Shown here piece by piece: positions 1-8,851 of a stretch of DNA of 53,790 bases (its first letter is position 1; every line of letters begins with the position of its first letter). A model generated the notes under the pieces. The model saw only the letters and a list, made by a program, of their open reading frames with translations. It ran no database searches and was not told the origin of the DNA. The position numbers and the translations under genes are program-made. The DNA is from an uncultured Pelagibacteraceae bacterium (GTDB lineage Bacteria > Pseudomonadota > Alphaproteobacteria > Pelagibacterales > Pelagibacteraceae): positions 1-53,790 of the forward strand of contig CACDSA010000006.1 in assembly GCA_902555185.1 (NCBI GenBank). The letters run 5' to 3'.

Positions 1-485
1 GAAACAATTTTTTTTTTAATTAAAGATTTATCATTTGATCTATCAATTATACAAGCATAACCAATTATTTCAGCACCGTTGTCTAAAACTAATTTTGAGC
101 ATTCTAAACTTGATCTTCCAGTAGTTATTACATCTTCAATAATTAATACTTTTTGATTTTTTTTTATCGAAAAATCCCTTCTAAGTTTAAACTCTCCATT
201 TACTCTTTCCGAAAAAATGGTTTCTATATTCAATAATCTTCCAATTTCATATCCAACTACTATGCCTCCCATAGCTGGTGACAAAATCAAATCAATTTTT
301 TTAAATTCTTTACTAATCTTTTTTGAAAGTGAGTCACAAATTTTAAATGCTTCTTTTGGTTTACTCATTAACTGGGCGCATTGTACATATTGTGGACTAT
401 GAAGACCTGATGACAAAATAAAATGTCCCTCTAAAAGAGCATTAGTTTCTTTTAAAATTTTCAAAGATTCTTTTAATGAAAGCAT
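1..485 (-). CDS. pyrE: Orotate phosphoribosyltransferase (3' end cut by window edge)
   Basis: PyrE joins orotate to PRPP to make orotidine 5'-phosphate, the fifth step of UMP synthesis in the cytosol. About 161 codons are present and no stop occurs before base 1. The N-terminus reads MLSLKESLKILKETNALLEG and continues HFILSSGLHSPQYVQ, the family's opening. Further on are SPAMGGIVVGYEIGR and the PRPP-binding loop VLIIEDVITTGRSS. The ATG at 485 lies inside the end of rel, giving a 44-base overlap. I keep it because it leaves the usual spacing of about 17 residues before the LEGHF motif. It is the last visible gene of the dapA-smpB-folK-rel-pyrE run. Confidence 0.93.
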   Translation of the reverse strand, partial: MLSLKESLKILKETNALLEGHFILSSGLHSPQYVQCAQLMSKPKEAFKICDSLSKKISKEFKKIDLILSPAMGGIVVGYEIGRLLNIETIFSERVNGEFKLRRDFSIKKNQKVLIIEDVITTGRSSLECSKLVLDNGAEIIGYACIIDRSNDKSLIKKKIV

Positions 486-2190
486 TTTTTTTCTGTTTAT
501 GGCGAATAATTTTAAATTTTAAATTACTTTGCTTTATTTGACTTATCAAGTTTGTAAAATTTTTCAAATCTTTAATTTGTAGATCAAAAGAAAATGTCAG
601 GTATTCTTTTTTTCTTTTTATAATTTCTAGATTTACTATATTACCCTTATTTAAGCCTATTAATGATGTTATGTGACCCAAAACACCTGGTTTATGTGGT
701 AAATCTACTTCTAAAGTACTCGAGTAGTTTTTTTCATCAGTTTTATGATTTTCAGTAGATTTATCTTGCCAATATCTTCGTATAGCAGAGCGTGCTTTAC
801 CGGTAGTTGAAGAAGAAAGCCAATGTAATGAGGGAGAAGCATTTTTCGAGGTTTCAATATTGACTAAATCACCATTTTTTAAAATAGTTTGAAGTGTTGC
901 GTGGCGACCATTTACAGTGCATCCTATCGCACTATTTCCTATCTTAGTATGAACAGCATATGCAAAGTCTATTGGGGTTGCTTTTTTTGGTAATTTAATG
1001 ACCGATCCCTTTGGTGTAAAACAAAAAACATTTTCTTGAAACATTTGTAATTTTGTAAATTCGTAGTAATGTTCCGGGCTGGTTCCAGCTTCAATAATTT
1101 CTACTAAATCCCTTAGCCAATCATACTCTTTCCAAGAGAGCTCTGAAAACTTTTCTGATGATTTATATTTCCAGTGAGAAGCTATGCCTCTTTGTGCAAA
1201 TTCGTGCATTTCTTGTGTTCTAATTTGAATTTCAATCCTATTTTTTTTAGGACCAATTACAGCTGTATGGATTGACTTGTATTTATTTATTTTTGGTGTG
1301 GATATATAATCTTTAAATTTACCTGGAATAGTCGAAAATCTGCTATGAAATATACCAAGAGTTTTATAACAATCATCAATAGAGTTAACAATTACTCTGA
1401 AACCAATTATATCAGTAAGTTGCTCTAAAGATATTTTTTTATTCTGGATTTTTCGCCATATAGAAAATGGAGTTTTTTCTCTTCCAGTGATAATTGCTGT
1501 AATTCCATTTTCTTTCAAAATTTCAATTAATTCTTGAGATATTGTTTTAAAGGTATCGTCTGTATTGTTTTTAATAAAATCTAGTCTCTTTAATATAAGG
1601 TCTCTAGCTTGTTTGTTTAAAACTGAAAATGATAGATCTTCTAATTCATCCCGTATTCTATTCATCCCCATCCGATCTGCTAATGGCGCATAAATTTCCA
1701 TGGTTTCCTTGGCTTTCCTAATTATTTTATCTTTATCTTTAACAAACTGAATTGTTCGCATATTATGTAACCGATCAGCTAACTTTACTAACAAAACTCT
1801 TATATCTTTTGATGTAGCTAAAATTAATTTTCTAAAATTTTCGGCTTTAGAGTCCTCAGATGCTTTATCTTCAAGAGCAGAAATTTTCGTTACACCATCA
1901 ACGAGATTTGCAACTTCTTCACCAAATTCTTTTTTTACAGTTTCGTATGTAACATTGGTATCCTCTATAGTGTCATGAAGTAAACCAGTAGTTATAGTTG
2001 CACTATCTAATTTTAATTCTGTCAAAATTTTTGCAACTGCAACAGGATGGATAATATAAGGAACCCCCTCATCTCTTTTTTGATTTTGATGAGCCTCTAA
2101 TGCAAAATTATATGCTTTATTTAAAGACTCTGAGTTTAAAAACTTATTATATGATTTTATTTGGTCTATTAATTCAATATTATTAATCAT
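442..2190 (-). CDS. rel: Bifunctional (p)ppGpp synthetase/hydrolase, shortened form
   Basis: This enzyme makes and degrades the stringent-response alarmone (p)ppGpp. The HD hydrolase domain comes first (about residues 25-175), with H48, H72-D73 in LLHDTIED and the KLADRLHN motif. The synthetase domain follows (about 235-345), with GREKTPFSIWRK, KFKDYISTPKINKYKSIHT and EIQIRT. KFKD matches the charged motif of bifunctional Rel rather than the ExDD of RelA. A TGS domain (about 387-447) and a C-terminal ACT domain (about 491-565) complete it. At 582 residues it is well below the usual 700-750. Only about 45 residues separate TGS and ACT, so most of the helical and zinc-finger region is missing. 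Its start overlaps the folK stop by 4 bases. Confidence 0.95.
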   Translation of the reverse strand: MINNIELIDQIKSYNKFLNSESLNKAYNFALEAHQNQKRDEGVPYIIHPVAVAKILTELKLDSATITTGLLHDTIEDTNVTYETVKKEFGEEVANLVDGVTKISALEDKASEDSKAENFRKLILATSKDIRVLLVKLADRLHNMRTIQFVKDKDKIIRKAKETMEIYAPLADRMGMNRIRDELEDLSFSVLNKQARDLILKRLDFIKNNTDDTFKTISQELIEILKENGITAIITGREKTPFSIWRKIQNKKISLEQLTDIIGFRVIVNSIDDCYKTLGIFHSRFSTIPGKFKDYISTPKINKYKSIHTAVIGPKKNRIEIQIRTQEMHEFAQRGIASHWKYKSSEKFSELSWKEYDWLRDLVEIIEAGTSPEHYYEFTKLQMFQENVFCFTPKGSVIKLPKKATPIDFAYAVHTKIGNSAIGCTVNGRHATLQTILKNGDLVNIETSKNASPSLHWLSSSTTGKARSAIRRYWQDKSTENHKTDEKNYSSTLEVDLPHKPGVLGHITSLIGLNKGNIVNLEIIKRKKEYLTFSFDLQIKDLKNFTNLISQIKQSNLKFKIIRHKQKKNAFIKRIFENFKRN

Positions 2191-2702
2191 GTTTGAATAT
2201 TAACACTTTTATTCAATCTTGTAATCTCTATCCTAGATTTTTGACTTAGCTTATTTATTAAAAATTTAGCGTTTTTCTTAAGTAATGGATGTGACCATTT
2301 AGGATCAATTTCTAGTATTGGGTATAAAACAAAATTCCTCAAATGTGCTCTTGGATGAGGTAAAATTAAATTATAACTATTTTTTATCATTCCTTTGAAA
2401 TCAATAATATCAATATCAATTACTCTAGGGTCATTTTTTTTTGTTTTTATTCTACCAATTTTTTTTTCAATAATATTTATTTTTTTGAGAAGATCGGTAT
2501 ATTGATTTTCAAAATCGACTAGAATGCCAATATTGAGAAATTTTGGTAAATCTTTATTTGGATAAGAAGGTGTTTCATAAAAATCTGAGAGTTTTATAAT
2601 TTTGATTTTTGAATGTATTAATAAATTTGCAGCGATTGTAATATTTTCATATCTTGAGCCAAAATTTGAATTTAAATTTGAGCCAATGTTCAAATGTATC
2701 AT
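2187..2702 (-). CDS. folK: HPPK, 6-hydroxymethyl-dihydropterin pyrophosphokinase
   Basis: FolK transfers pyrophosphate from ATP to 6-hydroxymethyl-7,8-dihydropterin in folate synthesis. The 171-residue protein opens with HLNIGSNL, as the family does. It has FYETPSYPN and the signature [12 protein letters not shown] (residues 91-102), whose D96 and D98 correspond to the two magnesium-binding aspartates. [21 protein letters not shown] follows in two conserved blocks, through LPHPRAH and R-F-VL-P. It overlaps smpB and rel by 4 bases at either end, so the three are probably translationally coupled. Confidence 0.93.
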   Translation of the reverse strand: MIHLNIGSNLNSNFGSRYENITIAANLLIHSKIKIIKLSDFYETPSYPNKDLPKFLNIGILVDFENQYTDLLKKINIIEKKIGRIKTKKNDPRVIDIDIIDFKGMIKNSYNLILPHPRAHLRNFVLYPILEIDPKWSHPLLKKNAKFLINKLSQKSRIEITRLNKSVNIQT

Positions 2703-3172
2703 TTGTTATTTTTACTCAATAATCTTGCTTTTTCTCTGTTCCAGTCTCTAGTTTTTTTTACCTGTCTTTTATCATAAAGTTTTTTTCCTTTAGCAACGGC
2801 TATTTCAACTTTAACTTTTCCTTTAGCAAAATACATCTTAGTTGGAATTACAGTTAAGCCTTCTTGGTTAATTCTTCCAATTAATTTATTTATTTCTTTA
2901 CGATTTAAAAGTAGTTTTCTATCGCTTTTAGGATTATGATTATTATAAGATGACTGTCTATAAAGTGGTATGTGGGAGTTAATCAAGAATAATTCTCCGT
3001 TGCTATCAACTGCGTAAGAGTCAGCTATGCTCCCTTTGCCATCTCTTAACGATTTAACTTCAGAGCCTTTTAAAGATATTCCTGCCTCAATAATCTCAAG
3101 AAAAAAATAATTAAAACTAGCTTTTCTATTTAAACAAATTATTTTTTTACCAGAGTTTAATTTTTGTTTCAT
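2699..3172 (-). CDS. smpB: SsrA-binding protein SmpB
   Basis: SmpB binds the tRNA-like part of tmRNA and delivers it to stalled ribosomes for trans-translation. The 157-residue length is normal. Conserved blocks visible are [29 protein letters not shown], here in pieces FEAGISL-like, [14 protein letters not shown] and DSYA. Also present are [20 protein letters not shown], seen as IPTKMYF and [19 protein letters not shown], and a basic C-terminal tail. The start codon shares a base with the dapA stop (TAATG), which indicates coupling. The tmRNA gene itself is not in the window. Confidence 0.95.
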   Translation of the reverse strand: MKQKLNSGKKIICLNRKASFNYFFLEIIEAGISLKGSEVKSLRDGKGSIADSYAVDSNGELFLINSHIPLYRQSSYNNHNPKSDRKLLLNRKEINKLIGRINQEGLTVIPTKMYFAKGKVKVEIAVAKGKKLYDKRQVKKTRDWNREKARLLSKNNK

Positions 3173-4041
3173 TAAAGTAATTTCGCTACTTTAAGTGCAT
3201 CCAATACTTTTTTTTTTGTTTCCTCTCTTATCTCAACTAATGGCAATCTGACTGAGGCGCTACACATGCCAAGTAAAGAAGCGGCATATTTTACTGGAGA
3301 TGGATTGCTCTCAATAAATAATGAAAAATGTAAAGGTTGCAACATTTTATCTAATTTTTCTGCTTGATCGATATTATTCGCACAAGCATTTTGAAAATCA
3401 GAAGAAAGCTTTGCAGCAATATTTGCAGTTACCCCTATAGCTCCAACTCCACCTCTTTTATTAAATTCAAAAGCGTTATCATCATTTCCTGTTAATTGAA
3501 TAAATTCTTTTCCCATTGCTTTTAATTGTTGGTCTACTCTTTTTAAATCTCCAGTCGCATCTTTGACACCAGCTATATTTTTAAGTTCGTAAAGTTTTGC
3601 CATTGTATCTACAGACATATCAATTACAGATCTTGAAGGTATGTTGTAAATTATAATTGGTATTCCCACATTGTCATTAATCTTTTTGTAATGCTGATAC
3701 AAACCTTCTTGTGTCGGTTTATTGTAATAAGGTGTAACAACTAATAAAGCATCAGATCCGGCTTTTTCAGCAAATTTTGATAACTCAACAGCTTCATCTG
3801 TAGAATTTGATCCTGTACCAGCAACAACAGGTATTTTGCTATTACATTCTTTTACTGCAATCTCTATGATTTTTTTGTGTTCACTATGAGATAAAGTTGG
3901 GGACTCTCCTGTCGTTCCACCTGGAACAACACCATTAGTTCCATTATTTAGGTGATAATTAATTAATTTTCGATAATTGTTTTCATCCAAATTATCATCT
4001 TTAAATGGGGTAATTAATGCAACAATTGATCCTTTAAGCAT
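3172..4041 (-). CDS. dapA: 4-hydroxy-tetrahydrodipicolinate synthase
   Basis: DapA condenses pyruvate with aspartate semialdehyde, the first committed step to diaminopimelate and lysine. It is a 289-residue TIM barrel. Visible features are ALITPF, GGTTGES (residues 41-47), Y132 in YNIPSRS and the Schiff-base lysine K160 in AGVKDATGD. These align with E. coli Y133 and K161. It is the first gene of the minus-strand operon and is divergent from slt, with only 31 bases between the two starts, so both promoters must overlap the neighbouring coding region. Confidence 0.97.
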   Translation of the reverse strand: MLKGSIVALITPFKDDNLDENNYRKLINYHLNNGTNGVVPGGTTGESPTLSHSEHKKIIEIAVKECNSKIPVVAGTGSNSTDEAVELSKFAEKAGSDALLVVTPYYNKPTQEGLYQHYKKINDNVGIPIIIYNIPSRSVIDMSVDTMAKLYELKNIAGVKDATGDLKRVDQQLKAMGKEFIQLTGNDDNAFEFNKRGGVGAIGVTANIAAKLSSDFQNACANNIDQAEKLDKMLQPLHFSLFIESNPSPVKYAASLLGMCSASVRLPLVEIREETKKKVLDALKVAKLL

Positions 4042-4054
4042 AAAATAATATAAG
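4026..4054 (+). promoter_or_regulatory. Candidate promoter for slt
   Basis: TTGATC at 4026-4031 and TATAAG at 4049-4054 are separated by 17 bases. Transcription would start near 4061, about 12 bases before the slt ATG at 4073. The -35 element lies in the first codons of the divergent dapA. No clear Shine-Dalgarno sequence precedes the ATG. This is a pattern match only. Confidence 0.35.
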
Positions 4055-4072
4055 ATAGATATCCTTAAACTT

Positions 4073-6328
4073 ATGCCTAATAGATTAATTAGTCTAGTAT
4101 TTTTATTATCATTTTTGAAAATTAGTATCGTTTATTCAGAGACAGATTTTCTATTACCGCAAAAAAAACCATCAATTTTTAAAAAGTCAGAAAAACAGAT
4201 CCAAGAAAGTATTAATAAGAATCTACCTGCACCAAAGCCATTATTAGAAAAAAAAGGTGAGACTAAACTAGCTATAGTTGAACAAAAAAAAGAGACTGCT
4301 AAAAAAAAAGAAACAAAAACAGAGATTAAAGAAGAAGTAAAAACACAAGTATCATCTACATTTGTGTACCCTAGAAAAAAACCAATTACATATAAAGTTT
4401 CATCAAAAGAAGTAAAAAGTTCAAAAGTTCTTAATAAAAAAGATTTCGAACGAGCAAAAGAAACAATAGATTTTATCAAACAAAAAAAGTGGAATAGTGC
4501 TTTAAAAAGCGCCCAAAAGGTTAAAGATAGTGAGTTCAGAAAATTAATTACTTGGATGCATCTTAAAACCACTAGAAATGGAGCATCATTTAGTGAATAT
4601 AAAAAATTTATAGAACAAAATGATTATTATCCAAGAATTAACAGAATAAGGTATTTAGCAGAAGAAAAAATATATTTAAGAAATAATTCACCTACATCAA
4701 TAATTAATTGGTTTGAAAAATATCCTCCCTTAGGTGGTTTAGGTAAAATTAAATTAGCTGAGGCTTATCTAGAACAAGGAAAACTAGAAAAAGTCAAAGA
4801 GTTAGTTAAAGAAGGATGGATCACTGCTGAGATAAGAAAAAATGATTTGGGTTATTACAGAGCTAAATTTAAAAAATTTATCTCGTCAGATGATCATGTA
4901 AAAAGAGCTGATTATTTAGCATGGGAAAGAAAATATTGGGATCTAAAAAGAATGCTTAAGTATTTGCCTACTGATCAAAGAGCTCTTTATAATGCAAGAC
5001 AAATTTTAATGAGTAATTCTTATGGTGTGGACAATGCAATAGCAAAGGTGCCTCAATATTTAAAAAAAGATCCTGGTTTAGAGTTTGATAGATTGAGATG
5101 GAGAAACCGAAGAGGACGATTAGACGGATCTTTAGAAATTTTATTTCAAAACGCGAATAAAACTGAGACACAAATGGTTAGACCAGATAAATGGTGGGAT
5201 CAGAGAGAGAGTGTAACAAGAAGTTTAATTTATAAAAAAAGATATAAGACAGCTTATAAAGTTGCTAGTGAACATTCGCTATCATCAGGTCCCTCGTTTG
5301 CTGAAGCTGAGTGGTTATCTGGTTGGATTGCTTTAACTTTTTTAAAATCACCTGAATATGCAATAAGTCATTTTCGAAATTTTTACAATAATGTCGGCTA
5401 TCCTATAAGCTTAGCTAGAGGAGCATATTGGTTAGGAGAGTCGTATGAAAAATTAAACGAAAAGGAAACTGCTAATAAATTTTTTTCAGAAGCAGCAAAA
5501 TTTCCAATGACTTATTATGGACAACTTGCTTTCAATAAGGTTAATCCTGGTGGGAATTTTGAATTAAGAGACGAAAGTAATTTTGACAAGGATTACGAAA
5601 AAGAGTTTAAAAAAAACAAACTTATTAAACATGTTATTCTATTACATGAACTTGACGCAAGCCAATATGCTAAAGACATTCTTAAACACTTGGCTGAACT
5701 TAATATTGAGAAAGGTAGTGAAGTTTTAGCAGCAGAATTATCTACTTCAGTTGAAAGATATGACTTTGCCATACAAATTTCAAAAAAAGCATCCTATGAA
5801 AAAAGATTTTTGAATAAATATAATTATCCAGTTATTGCTACTCCCAAAATTGTGAATAATAAACAAATGCCTAAACAAGAAATTGTTCTTGCAATAATCA
5901 GACAAGAGAGTGAATTTGACAGAAAAGCAAATAGTTGGGCTGGAGCTAGAGGTATGATGCAATTAATGAAGTACACTGCTAAGATCGTAGCTAAACAAGC
6001 AAAACTGCCTTACAGCATAAGTCGATTAACAGCAGATCCAGAATACAACATAAAGCTTGGTTCATATTATTTTAATGGATTGCTTAATGATTATAATGGT
6101 GTTTTCCCATTTGCTATTGCTGCATACAATGCAGGCCCAAATAGAGTAAAAACTTGGAGGAGAGTAAATGGAGACCCTTCTAAAGGTCAAATTTCTTATA
6201 TTAATTGGATTGAACAAATAAGGTTCGAAGAAACTAGAAATTACGTTCAACGAGTTCTAGAAAATATAAATGTTTACAAATATATTTTAAGAAAAGAACC
6301 TGTACAAATTGATAGTTATTTTAACTAA
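4073..6328 (+). CDS. slt: Soluble lytic murein transglycosylase
   Basis: This periplasmic enzyme cleaves peptidoglycan between MurNAc and GlcNAc, leaving 1,6-anhydro ends. A signal peptide covers about residues 1-22 (MPNRLISLVFLLSFLKISIV, then YSE). Next come a Lys/Glu-rich low-complexity stretch (about 60-100) and a long alpha-helical superhelix typical of Slt70. The C-terminal catalytic domain (about 595-740) has the catalytic glutamate E612 in IIRQESEFD, then GARGMMQLM and AIAAYNAGPNRV. At 751 residues it is slightly longer than E. coli Slt. The stop codon is one base from the 3' end of the opposite-strand tRNA-Ser. Confidence 0.93.
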   Translation: MPNRLISLVFLLSFLKISIVYSETDFLLPQKKPSIFKKSEKQIQESINKNLPAPKPLLEKKGETKLAIVEQKKETAKKKETKTEIKEEVKTQVSSTFVYPRKKPITYKVSSKEVKSSKVLNKKDFERAKETIDFIKQKKWNSALKSAQKVKDSEFRKLITWMHLKTTRNGASFSEYKKFIEQNDYYPRINRIRYLAEEKIYLRNNSPTSIINWFEKYPPLGGLGKIKLAEAYLEQGKLEKVKELVKEGWITAEIRKNDLGYYRAKFKKFISSDDHVKRADYLAWERKYWDLKRMLKYLPTDQRALYNARQILMSNSYGVDNAIAKVPQYLKKDPGLEFDRLRWRNRRGRLDGSLEILFQNANKTETQMVRPDKWWDQRESVTRSLIYKKRYKTAYKVASEHSLSSGPSFAEAEWLSGWIALTFLKSPEYAISHFRNFYNNVGYPISLARGAYWLGESYEKLNEKETANKFFSEAAKFPMTYYGQLAFNKVNPGGNFELRDESNFDKDYEKEFKKNKLIKHVILLHELDASQYAKDILKHLAELNIEKGSEVLAAELSTSVERYDFAIQISKKASYEKRFLNKYNYPVIATPKIVNNKQMPKQEIVLAIIRQESEFDRKANSWAGARGMMQLMKYTAKIVAKQAKLPYSISRLTADPEYNIKLGSYYFNGLLNDYNGVFPFAIAAYNAGPNRVKTWRRVNGDPSKGQISYINWIEQIRFEETRNYVQRVLENINVYKYILRKEPVQIDSYFN

Positions 6329-6329
6329 T

Positions 6330-6424
6330 TGGCGGTGAGAGAGGGATTCGAACCCTCGGTAGCATAGTTAAATACTACGGAAGTTTAGCAAACTCCTGGT
6401 TTAAACCAACTCACCCATCTCACC
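6330..6424 (-). tRNA. serX: tRNA-Ser (anticodon GCU)
   Basis: A class II tRNA with a long variable arm. Acceptor strands GGTGAGA and TCTCACC pair perfectly. The discriminator is G, and the 3' CCA is encoded (6330-6332). The anticodon stem GGAGT/ACTTC holds the loop TTGCTAA, giving anticodon GCU, which reads AGC and AGU. The T stem GAGGG/CCCTC encloses TTCGAAT. A TATAAA at 6446-6441 on the minus strand lies about 16 bases upstream of the 5' end and is a likely -10 element; I see no good -35. The symbol is only a generic label. Confidence 0.95.
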
Positions 6425-6479
6425 TCAAGCTTTACGTATCTTTATAAAGAAAATTAACTTATATTGCACCAATTTTGTA

Positions 6480-7352
6480 ATGCAACAAAAACAATTATCA
6501 GGAATTTTTTATGCAGCTTTTGCGTCTCTTTGGTGGGGTGTTGTGGGTACGATTTTTTTCAAATTTGTATCTTTTGCATCATTTATTGAATTGACTGTTC
6601 ATAGAACTATTTGGACTGCAGTTCTTTTAATACTAACAACAAGTTTTTATAAAAAATGGCCAGAATTTACAAAAATTTTCAAACAGAGAAAAAATCAATT
6701 ATTACTTTTTTTATCAGGTTTATTGGTAAGTATAAATTGGGGAACGTGGCTTTATGCCGTTAGTGTGAATAGATTATTAGACTCAAGTTTAGGGTATTAT
6801 ATCTACCCAATTATAAGTGTATTTTTAGGAAGAGTGTTTTTAAAAGAAAAACTTAATAGAAATCAATTAATTGCTGTATTATTAGTTGTAATTTCTTTAT
6901 TTTACTTTTTGCTGAAATTAGGTGAATTACCGTGGATTGGTTTAACAGTTGCAATAACTTTTAGTATTTATGGATTAATAAGAAAAAAAATTAAAGTTTC
7001 ATCAGATATTGGTCTATTAATTGAAACATTGCTTATTTCTCCTATAGCAATTGCATTATTCATTTATTTAATAAATTTAAACTTAAATGTTTTTTCGTAC
7101 GAAGAACCACTTTTATCTTTTTATTTATTTTGGTCTGGATTCATGACTTTGGTGCCTCTTTTTTTATATACTTTAGGTTTTAAACTAATTGGTATTGGGC
7201 CAGCAAGTATGATTTTATTTTTGACACCGACATCTCAATTTTTATTAGGTATAACTTATTTTGATGAGATTCTAACCTTAGAAAAGTTTTTTGGTTTCGT
7301 GATAATTTGGATAGCTGTATCTATTTATCTTAATGAATTACGTAAAGAGTAA
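6480..7352 (+). CDS. rarD: RarD-type EamA/DMT family permease
   Basis: An inner-membrane transporter of the drug/metabolite superfamily. The 290-residue protein is almost wholly hydrophobic, with about ten membrane segments. The N-terminus GIFYAAFASLWWGVVGTIFF, the VHRTIWT motif and SINWGTWLYAVSVNRLLDSS are characteristic of the RarD subfamily. SLGYYIYPIISV and a late GPASMILFLTP block support this. RarD was named for chloramphenicol sensitivity in E. coli, but its substrate is not established. The 3' end overlaps that of thiV by 28 bases on the opposite strand. Confidence 0.88.
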   Translation: MQQKQLSGIFYAAFASLWWGVVGTIFFKFVSFASFIELTVHRTIWTAVLLILTTSFYKKWPEFTKIFKQRKNQLLLFLSGLLVSINWGTWLYAVSVNRLLDSSLGYYIYPIISVFLGRVFLKEKLNRNQLIAVLLVVISLFYFLLKLGELPWIGLTVAITFSIYGLIRKKIKVSSDIGLLIETLLISPIAIALFIYLINLNLNVFSYEEPLLSFYLFWSGFMTLVPLFLYTLGFKLIGIGPASMILFLTPTSQFLLGITYFDEILTLEKFFGFVIIWIAVSIYLNELRKE

Positions 7353-8779
7353 GTTATAATTATCATAAGTGGTACAATTATAGCTACAATAAATGAAATA
7401 AATAGTAAGTTTGACAAGATAATTGGACTAAAATTTTCTACAGACATAATGTTTCCTACTAATAAACTTGTTTGAAAATTCTGACTTGGGAAAAATAATA
7501 AGCCTGAACTTAAACCTAGAATTATTGATACTAAAGATAGTCCGGTACTAATTTTTTTCTTAAAAAAACCATAGAATACCGTTACAACAGCTGCGCAACA
7601 TAGAAGATCTGCAAATAAAAATAAATATAAGATGCTATAACCTTTAGAGGCAAAAACAAAAACAATTACACATAGTAATAGAATTAATTTATTGCTTTTA
7701 TTTTTTATTTCTCTACCAATTAAAAATTTATTAATTTCTTTTCCATTGATAATTATAAGGCTTGAAATAGCATTTATTAATGTGTCGATCGTGCTTAATG
7801 TTAAGGCTAGAGCTAAAACTAGAATAGAAACAATTATTAAAACATTATCATTTAATAAAATTAATTTAAAAAAAGCTAAATCAGGTATTATTTTGGAGTC
7901 GATTGAAAAAGATATTAGACCTGTATAGCCCATCCATAAGACAATCAAAAAAGAAATAATTGATGAATAAATTAAACTTTTCTTTAAAATAAGATTATTT
8001 CTTGCAGCAAATACACGTTGCCAATTTCCCTGATGAAATAAATTTGTTGCAGCTACAGCAATAAAAAATGTTAGTCCAGCAGTGTAATTTGGTATATAAT
8101 TTTTACTTACAAGTTTTGTAGAATTTTTTTTGATTAACTCATAACTATTTATTTCTAAATTTCCTAAAATTAAAAATATAGAAAATAATATTATGACTAA
8201 GACTATTAAAAATTGATACTTATCTGTAATAATTGAAAGTTTAAATCCACCTCTTAATATATATAAAAGACAAATAATCAAAGTTAGTCCAGATGTTATC
8301 CATAAAGGTGTTTTTGAGATTAAATTTAATAAAAAAGCTATTGCTGTGACTTCGGCTATCAAGAAAATTGTTAAATAAAATAAAATTAAAATTAGTATTA
8401 TCTTTAAAATTCTGGTCCCAAATCTTCTTTTTACAAACTCAGTTAAGGACATCCCGTTAGGAAATTCTCTCCTTATTTTTGGCCCAAAATTTAATAAAAA
8501 TAACATAGGTGCAGCCGTACCTAACGCATATCCAATTACTGCCCCTATTCCTCCCCAGGTAGCTGCTGAAGCTGGACCAAATAATATCCAAGCTCCTAAA
8601 GCAGATGCTGATAAACTCGTTGTTAGTGAAAAAATACTTTCATTTCTGTCACCAACAATGTGACTTTTTTTATTATCTGAAATTTTTTTTAAATTTATAT
8701 AACCTAAAGCGATAAAAAATGCTCCAACCACTAGAGTAATAATTAATGTTGTTTGTGTTGATAAGTATATATCTTTCAT
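7325..8779 (-). CDS. thiV: Sodium:solute symporter family protein, probable thiamin-pyrimidine (HMP) transporter
   Basis: A 484-residue membrane protein with about 13 segments and the sodium/solute symporter fold. Visible blocks include SLTTSLSASALGAWILFGPA, GIGAVIGYALGTAAPM and FPNGMSLTEFVKRRFG. Sequence alone does not give the substrate. The TPP riboswitch directly upstream ties it to thiamin status. In SAR11 an SSS-family gene with this control, thiV, has been proposed to import the thiamin precursor HMP, and I infer the same role. The start ATG (8779-8777) directly follows the riboswitch core. The 3' end overlaps rarD by 28 bases. Confidence 0.85.
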   Translation of the reverse strand: MKDIYLSTQTTLIITLVVGAFFIALGYINLKKISDNKKSHIVGDRNESIFSLTTSLSASALGAWILFGPASAATWGGIGAVIGYALGTAAPMLFLLNFGPKIRREFPNGMSLTEFVKRRFGTRILKIILILILFYLTIFLIAEVTAIAFLLNLISKTPLWITSGLTLIICLLYILRGGFKLSIITDKYQFLIVLVIILFSIFLILGNLEINSYELIKKNSTKLVSKNYIPNYTAGLTFFIAVAATNLFHQGNWQRVFAARNNLILKKSLIYSSIISFLIVLWMGYTGLISFSIDSKIIPDLAFFKLILLNDNVLIIVSILVLALALTLSTIDTLINAISSLIIINGKEINKFLIGREIKNKSNKLILLLCVIVFVFASKGYSILYLFLFADLLCCAAVVTVFYGFFKKKISTGLSLVSIILGLSSGLLFFPSQNFQTSLLVGNIMSVENFSPIILSNLLFISFIVAIIVPLMIIITYSLRNSLR

Positions 8780-8851
8780 TTATCCCTCACTGAATTACCG
8801 GTCAGGTTCTTTGGGTATGATCTCAGTCTCTATGACACCCCTTATACAAAT
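8778..8851 (-). promoter_or_regulatory. TPP riboswitch (THI element) controlling thiV
   Basis: On the minus strand the stretch reads GGGGTG, a three-pair P3 hairpin (GTC/GAC), CTGAGA, TACCC, AACCTGA, TAAT and GAGGGA. These are the conserved blocks of the TPP aptamer in the right order. GAGGG, which is both conserved aptamer sequence and the only good Shine-Dalgarno candidate, ends 4 bases before the ATG. An AU-rich P1 can be drawn between ATTTGT (8851-8846) and ATAAAT (8783-8778), which would include the first two bases of the start codon. No separate expression platform or terminator exists. Ligand binding should therefore block ribosome access directly. Confidence 0.93.

Noticed and set aside
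4132..4572. An open frame of 146 codons antisense to the start of slt
   Set aside because: It lies opposite a Lys/Glu-rich coding stretch, which yields long Phe/Ser-rich antisense frames. It resembles no family and has no ribosome-binding site.
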